A stretch of 64,000 bases of DNA from Zoroaster sp. YZ-2022. Taxonomy: Eukaryota > Echinodermata > Asteroidea > Forcipulatida > Zoroasteridae. This document shows, piece by piece, positions 58,340 through 64,000 of the stretch. A program made the translations under genes and the position numbers. The stretch covers positions 1,764,992-1,828,991 of the forward strand of contig CM055816.1 of NCBI GenBank assembly GCA_029582265.1, in the 5' to 3' direction. Numbering within the stretch: the stretch's first letter is position 1; each line of letters opens with the position of its first letter. The notes under the pieces were generated by a model that did not search any database, was not told the origin of the DNA, and saw only the letters and a program-made list of their open reading frames with translations.

Positions 58340-59490
58340 AATGTATGACTTTCATTGAATGTAAACAAATGTAAAAATGCATAAGAATAATGTTCATTTA
58401 CCCAATATTTTGGAAAACATTTGAAAGGTTTACAACGCGCTATATTTGTAATTTATAAAAATAAAATTATTAATTTTCAAGAAACATTTCACTGAACTTA
58501 AACTTAAATGTAATTTAATTTTCAAGACAAAAATTCACCAAACTGAAAATTAAATGGCATCTTTTTCTTCAAAACTGCCTAAATAAGGATGATGATGTTT
58601 GATGAAAATCGACAGTTCTGATAGACAAGGACGTAGTCGAATGAATTATTGCGCAATCACTACAAGGCGGCAGATATATGCTTGTATTTGTTGTACCTTG
58701 CAAGGTGAATTAATTTCTGGGGAAAAAACACCTTGTCCTCTAATTAAATACATTTATTTTTACAGAAAATCGCGAAGGAGCTGCGTGTAAATTTGATTCT
58801 TAACGCTCTCATAACCTTTTATACAAATAAAAGTATCTAGAAATGTGAAAATGCACAGTATAGTAACCAATACACGTATCAAAATAATTAGTAGTTTAAA
58901 TTTATATTAATCAATGTGGAGAACTCGTGATTGTAATGATTACATCTGTATTAGTATTAGTAAGCGAGGTGTGTGCGCTGACAACACTTATGCTAGGCAA
59001 ACTCTTATTTCAACGCATTTGTTTAGTATTCAAGAATTACAATGGCAAATCATCGTATTTTTGTATTCTCGTAAAATTATGCAGCCTGCCAGCAGGGGCT
59101 CCAATCCTTGGATCCACCAATGTATCCGCCAAGGTATCCCCAACAATTTCAGAGAGGTTGACCAATTCAATCACCCCCACTTGTTCCCCTCTTATTATAA
59201 AATGCTGCCATATTTTTGCATCAGTAGTCTGTAGTTAGCAGATATCACACCAAATAACATGAGATTTATATGATAATAAGTTTTATATAATATGCTTCTA
59301 ATTGCATCAAAGAGCGTCTAGAACTCAAAATCTTTCAGGGCCATTTTGGACGAGTCCCAAGCCTATATAATTAGTGGCTTCGTGTTGCGCGTTCACATGA
59401 TTTCATTCTCCAATTGACAGTAGATTTGAACCTCCTTTGTCCTTCAGTTTTAATATCTTTATTTTGCTGATGAAAAGCCGACGCCAATGC
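58340..59490. other. No gene seen with confidence
   Basis: AT-rich. A 72-bp minus-strand frame (59077-59148, reading CWGYLGGYIGGSKDWSPCW) and a plus-strand segment ending in a donor-like AAG|GTGAAT (about 58705) are the only exon-like traces; neither is supported enough to call. Confidence 0.4.
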
Positions 59491-59595
59491 GATCTGTGCA
59501 GGCGCGGATCCAGGAATTTTTTAGACGGGGGGCCCACCCAACACGAACATTTTTTTTCCTATGCTAACATTGTATATTGTTTGTAATCATGTTTT

Positions 59596-59672
59596 TTCCC
59601 TAAGTTTTCGCGCCTTAAGCGCCCAGCAGGGTGGATATGTGCGCGCTACAAATTATTATTATTGTTATTATG
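59596..59672 (+). mobile_element. LINE 3' tail (same family as 23.8 kb)
   Basis: CGCGCCTTAAGCGCCCAGCA and GGGTGGATATGTGCGCGCTA match the 3' end of the LINE at 23.8 kb (opposite strand there). It is followed by TTATTATT and the long ATC tract. Confidence 0.8.
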
Positions 59673-60170
<498 letters not shown>

Positions 60171-60754
60171 GCGAGCGCGAAGCCCTTACGGCGTTGGGTC
60201 CGGGGCCCGCTTAAGGGCCCCGGAAATCTTTTGATTCTGGATGCTCTGTGGTGCAATCTGAGGCGATTCCTGGCCAGTTTCACGTGACTTTTGTTGTAAA
60301 AGTTTTCAAGATTATATGGAGTATATATATATATATATCATTATTTTTAGCCATTATTTTAGCGATGTCATGACTACAACAATATAAGTTTCTCCCTTCC
60401 CGATTTTTGGCATTTAATTTGCAGTTTTTGACTTCAGTTTTAATTTATCCGGAATTTTTCTTGGTTTTAATTCAGTCCAGTTGAAATTTTCAAGAAAAGG
60501 GCTTGATTTCACCTTGGATGGTGGCTTTATTTTTTACTCTGCACCCTTAATTTTTAATCCTTTTTTATCAACATTTTATGAGACACATCCTTGGATATTT
60601 TTATCACCGAAGCTTCTGTGGAAAATCAAATATAATATAAAAGAAACTGTAATCAATTAATTGCCATAATGAGGCTGTGTTAACCTTTATGAAGTCATCT
60701 CCATTAACTAAATTCGTGGAGGAAAATTATCTTCAAGAATGGGTTGACTAAAAT

Positions 60755-60985
60755 AAATAAATCAGTTCCTCAGAAGATTGCTAAGGGCTAACCGAGACTG
60801 GCCTGAAAGTCCATCGAAGACAAATTATACTTCACACTGGTTAGACCACATCTTTGATATGGGAGCACTGGTTGGAAACCCCATATCACCAAAAATATAT
60901 CTTCGCTTGAAAGAGTCCAGAGACGAGCCGGCGTTCAGAGCGGCAAGACCTGCCTGTCGAACTTACGGCAGAAGTCAGTTGCTTT
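60755..60985 (+). mobile_element. CR1-type LINE fragment (C-terminal RT region)
   Basis: One frame reads NQFLRRLLRANRDWP. After a frame change near 60800 another reads IEDKLYFTLVRPHL, a TGA, then YGSTGWKPHITKNISSLERV and QRRAGVQSGKTCLSNLRQKS. This is the well-known segment after the RT palm of CR1-like proteins (LVRP-LEY, LE-VQRRA). One frameshift and one stop make it a relic. Confidence 0.8.
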
Positions 60986-61077
60986 AAACGTCGACTTTCT
61001 GCCGTGTCTAATTCAAATAATGTAAATTTTTGGGTCATTATTTGAATTAGATACGGCAAAAGTTCGACGTTTGAAGC
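60981..61077. repeat. 42-bp-arm inverted repeat
   Basis: GCTTTAAACGTCGACTTTCT and onward to 61022 is mirrored by 61036-61077 (ending CGACGTTTGAAGC) with about four mismatches and a 13-base loop. The left arm overlaps the end of the LINE relic. Confidence 0.85.
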
Positions 61078-61089
61078 AGGCCTATAAAC

Positions 61090-62880
61090 AAAACTTACTA
61101 ACTAGTAACTAACGGAGAGATGATACGACCATAATTTTGTTGAGATGCATCACAGCCTTGCATTCAAGGCTATATTCACTGCAAAGGAATTTTGGCAAGG
61201 AGCCCAGATAATTAAGCTGCTCAAACGAAGTATACTACGTGATGTACTTTGGTCAAAGAACGTTCGTGGTTTTTGGGTACAAATACAACTTTATCATGAT
61301 GAGACGATTTTCTCTTTTAAAAGCCAAGGTCTATTTGTTTGTGGCACCAATTTCAACGATCAAAAAATAATACATGGTTTCATTACTGGACATGATGGCA
61401 CTGGATATTTTATTAATTGAAAAGAATGTGTGCGTTTAGGCCACTCAAAAAGTGTGGCCATTTAACCAGTAATAAACTCCCCAAGAGGATTAGATGTTGA
61501 GATGGAGAGAGTTGAAATCCCCGAGCTCCGGGAAATACTTCGGTTTTCTCTCAAAAGAGGGTTTCAGTTCCATGGCATGATTGATACCGGTAACCTTTTT
61601 TTCTTGTTGCATTTTTCAGTATTTATTTTATGCCAAAAGTAGATACAGCAGATGTTTAATATTGTCGCCGGTATTTTTTGTTAGGCTACTCCTCATTTTC
61701 TCTGACCTCCCCCTCTTCCCTCCCCCTTTGCTCCCCCCTTTTTTTAAAACTCAATTTACCCGGGGGGCACGTGCCCCCGCGGACCCCCTGGATCCGCGCC
61801 TGCTGTGTATCGAGGTACTCTTTCCCGCCATTTTTGTATTATACTGGATCCAAAAAGCCAGTCCTTCATAACCTTGTAAATATTTTCTAAAGATTGTACT
61901 GAATTATAGCTTCAATACTATTAATTTCCTGAATCCTGGTGAACATGTTTTCATTGAGCAATATGGCTCGTAATATGTTTGATTGACGTATGAACGACAA
62001 CTGAAACAGCCGTGACATTAGCTTTACACGCATGTTGATGTCTACACTTTCCTTATTGCACTAGTAGCTATTTCTGGGTCAAGGTTTTCTTTGCACATAT
62101 ACGCCTGCTTATATGTTTAATATGCTTTTGTTACAATCAACCGCAATGCAAACAGAATAAGCTCGTCCTGAGCGAGTTTTGCCTGAACGTTCATATTTCA
62201 TATTTGTAATAAAATATTTATTGATTTCATTTAAAACTTTCGCTGGAAATTCGACATTTAAAGGAATTGATAAAAATACAAAAATTTGAAAATAAAAAGC
62301 TTCAAAAATAATTTTCATTAAGGATAAAATGATTTCACATCGACATTTGTTAATCACGCAACATGACTGAATGAGCAATCCAGGGAGAAAATGGATCGAC
62401 AGAAAAATAAAAATAAATACTTAGACATTTATAATATTCTAGAAAGTACTTGATACAGATATAGTCAGGGGTGTTATGTCATCCCGTGGGTACTGAATGA
62501 TTAGAAGATCCCACCTATCTAAACATGTCATATTGGTACTAGAGAAGACAACAAATAATGTTGGCAATTTTGAAAGTGTTGTGGAGGGCAGCCATCTTGG
62601 ATTTCAAAATGGCCGCCATTTAAGGTTTATTTTTTCAATAACTCTGGCTACGAATGTAGTACAAAGCTGATTTTGGTGGCAAAACCTACATTTACCATAA
62701 AAAGGAAGTAGTGAAACATATATTTGACATGATCAGAGTAAGTTATGTTTGGTTTGTCAGCCCATGGAGGTAGAATTAGTCTAATTCTATCTCCATGGTC
62801 AGCCATACTGAAAATTAAAATGGCCGTCATTATCATATATTTGAGTAGTGTATCCTTTCAGAAAGAGTATAAAAACCGTC
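61090..62880. other. No gene confidently seen
   Basis: A 91-codon frame (61145-61420) has no recognisable similarity. A perfect-looking 37-bp palindrome (62762-62798, arms CCATGGAG-TAGAATTAG, one mismatch) is present. Otherwise AT-rich. Confidence 0.45.
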
Positions 62881-62900
62881 ATGTTGGCGTCCGTCTGTCT

Positions 62901-64000
62901 CTACAATCGAGTTCTGCGCCTGGCTCTGTAGGTGCTGATGCTGCCCTCTGCCGTCTGCGCTCTCTCCTCTCTTCCCATTGATCCTCTTTTCTCACTCCTC
63001 TGGACACCCGCCTTCACAGTCATTCTCCAGCTGCTGCGGTCAGCAGCTACAGCCTCCCAGCCTTCTGGGTCGATGTCACCTGCCCTCATATCTCGTTTAC
63101 AAACGTCCTTGTAACGTAGGACAGGTCTTCCAGTGGGTCTGGAGCCAGTAGCAAGGTCGCTGTACAGCATGACCTTTGGGATTCGGCCATCATCCATTCG
63201 TCTGACGTGGCCGAGCCAGCGCAGGCGCCACTGGGTGAGCAGCACGAACATACTTGGGATGCCTGCCTGGTCAAGGATGTTCTTGTTTGGGATGCGGTCT
63301 TGCCATGTGATGCCCAAGATTCTTCTGAGGTTGCGCAGGTGGGAGGTGTTGAGTCTGCGCTCTTGGCGGGAGTAGAGGGTCCATGCTTCACTGCAGTAGA
63401 GCAGTGTGCCTAGCACGCAGGCTCGATGCACTTGCATCTTGGTGTTGATGGTCAACATGGAATTGTCCCACACCCTCTTTACCAAGCGAGCCATGGCTGT
63501 TGCTGCATTGCCGATCCATTTGTTCAGTGCCTTCTGAGAGTGTGCAGTCAGTGTTGCGTCGTCGACGAAGAGCATCTATTTTATGAGTACCTGCCGCACT
63601 TTGGTCTTTGCTCGAAGGCGGGCAAGGTTGAAGAGACTCGCGTCGCTTCTGGTGTGGAGGTGACTGATCGAAGGCGTAGGACAGCAGCAGGGAGAAGAAG
63701 ACGCCGAAGAGTGTTGGAGCAAGTACACAGCCTTGTTTCACTCCGCTCTCGATTGTGAATAGGTCCGAGGATGAGCCGTCGTACTGGACGGTGCCCTGCA
63801 TGTCTTCGTGAAAAGACGTGATCATCCTGAGGAGCTTGGGGACATCCAATCTTCTGTAGTAGAGTGAAGAGGCCTTTCCTGCTGACCAAGTCGAATTGTT
63901 GCAGTCGCTTGCGGTCACCCTTGTTCTTATATAGGGTGACGATGTTGGCGTCTCGCATTTCCTGTGGCACAGTCCCTTCTTCCCAGCACTGTAAAAGGAG
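62901..64000 (-). mobile_element. Truncated non-LTR retrotransposon RT, internally deleted, runs off the right edge
   Basis: The minus strand encodes the C-terminal half of a LINE polyprotein ending at 62901. Read from the right: DANIVTLYKNKGDR (RT entry), then an internal deletion at about 63890-63901 that removes the fingers/palm core and joins to FDLVSRKGLFTLLQKIGCP. Next come GVKQGCVLAPTLFGVFFSLL, the catalytic LFVDDATL box (near 63560), and the C-terminal region (YCSEAWTLYSRQERRL, RRILGITWQDRIPNK, RLRWLGHVRRMDDGRIPK). Several frame changes occur between 63575 and 63920. Family (RTE-, Jockey- or CR1-like) not settled. It is a dead copy; its 5' part is beyond the window. Confidence 0.88.

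Noticed and set aside
59077..59148. Small minus-strand frame reading CWGYLGGYIGGSKDWSPCW
   Set aside because: It has an upstream in-frame stop and no clear acceptor; could be chance. Noted only because of the paired cysteines.
61145..61420. 91-codon plus-strand frame
   Set aside because: No recognisable domain, AT-rich, lies between repeat pieces; not supported as a gene.

Overview
The window is animal genomic DNA, not bacterial: AT-rich, almost gene-free, and dense in retrotransposons, foldback elements, MITEs, minisatellites and microsatellites. Ty3/Gypsy elements, CR1/L2-like LINE ends and tRNA-derived SINEs together suggest a marine invertebrate. An echinoderm or other invertebrate deuterostome is my best guess, from general resemblance only.

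Left part (1-10.2 kb). The 5' half of a minus-strand LTR element lies at 3-2230. Its Gag has an N-terminal helix-hairpin-helix domain and a zinc knuckle, followed by a protease read in the -1 frame with a good slippery heptamer in the overlap. A BED-like zinc-finger exon (3301-3613, minus) is broken by a 4-bp duplication. A second Ty3/Gypsy element (5472-10132, minus) has a SCAN-like Gag, protease, RT, RNase H, an unusual PHD finger and an integrase, with three frame breaks.

Middle (10.2-33 kb). There is no convincing host gene. It holds a duplicated block of about 2.4 kb (10842-13293 and 24881-27317, with a third partial copy at 29395-30640), a foldback repeat family with a hammerhead-like motif, a tRNA-Leu-derived SINE, a 760-bp mixed-triplet microsatellite, a degenerate array of tRNA-like units, a truncated LINE, and a 27-bp CpG-rich minisatellite.

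A very recent LTR retrotransposon occupies 33114-38378. It has two 174-bp LTRs differing at one base, a 5-bp target duplication, a primer binding site and a polypurine tract. Its RT frame is broken once, and its RNase H has lost two expected acidic residues.

Right part (38.4-64 kb). It holds minisatellites, a hAT-like MITE, a TTAA-flanked MITE, a 2.8-kb long-inverted-repeat element (47319-50100) with a LINE and a foldback nested inside, an 81-bp tandem repeat, an uninterrupted (ATC)n tract of about 450 bp at a LINE 3' tail, and a truncated LINE running off the right edge. The only plausible host-gene pieces here are a signal-peptide first exon with a splice donor (45432-45477, plus) and a Cys/Arg-rich terminal exon (58166-58330, minus). 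No operon, CRISPR array, rRNA or intact tRNA gene was seen. All reading is by eye, and family names below superfamily level are tentative.
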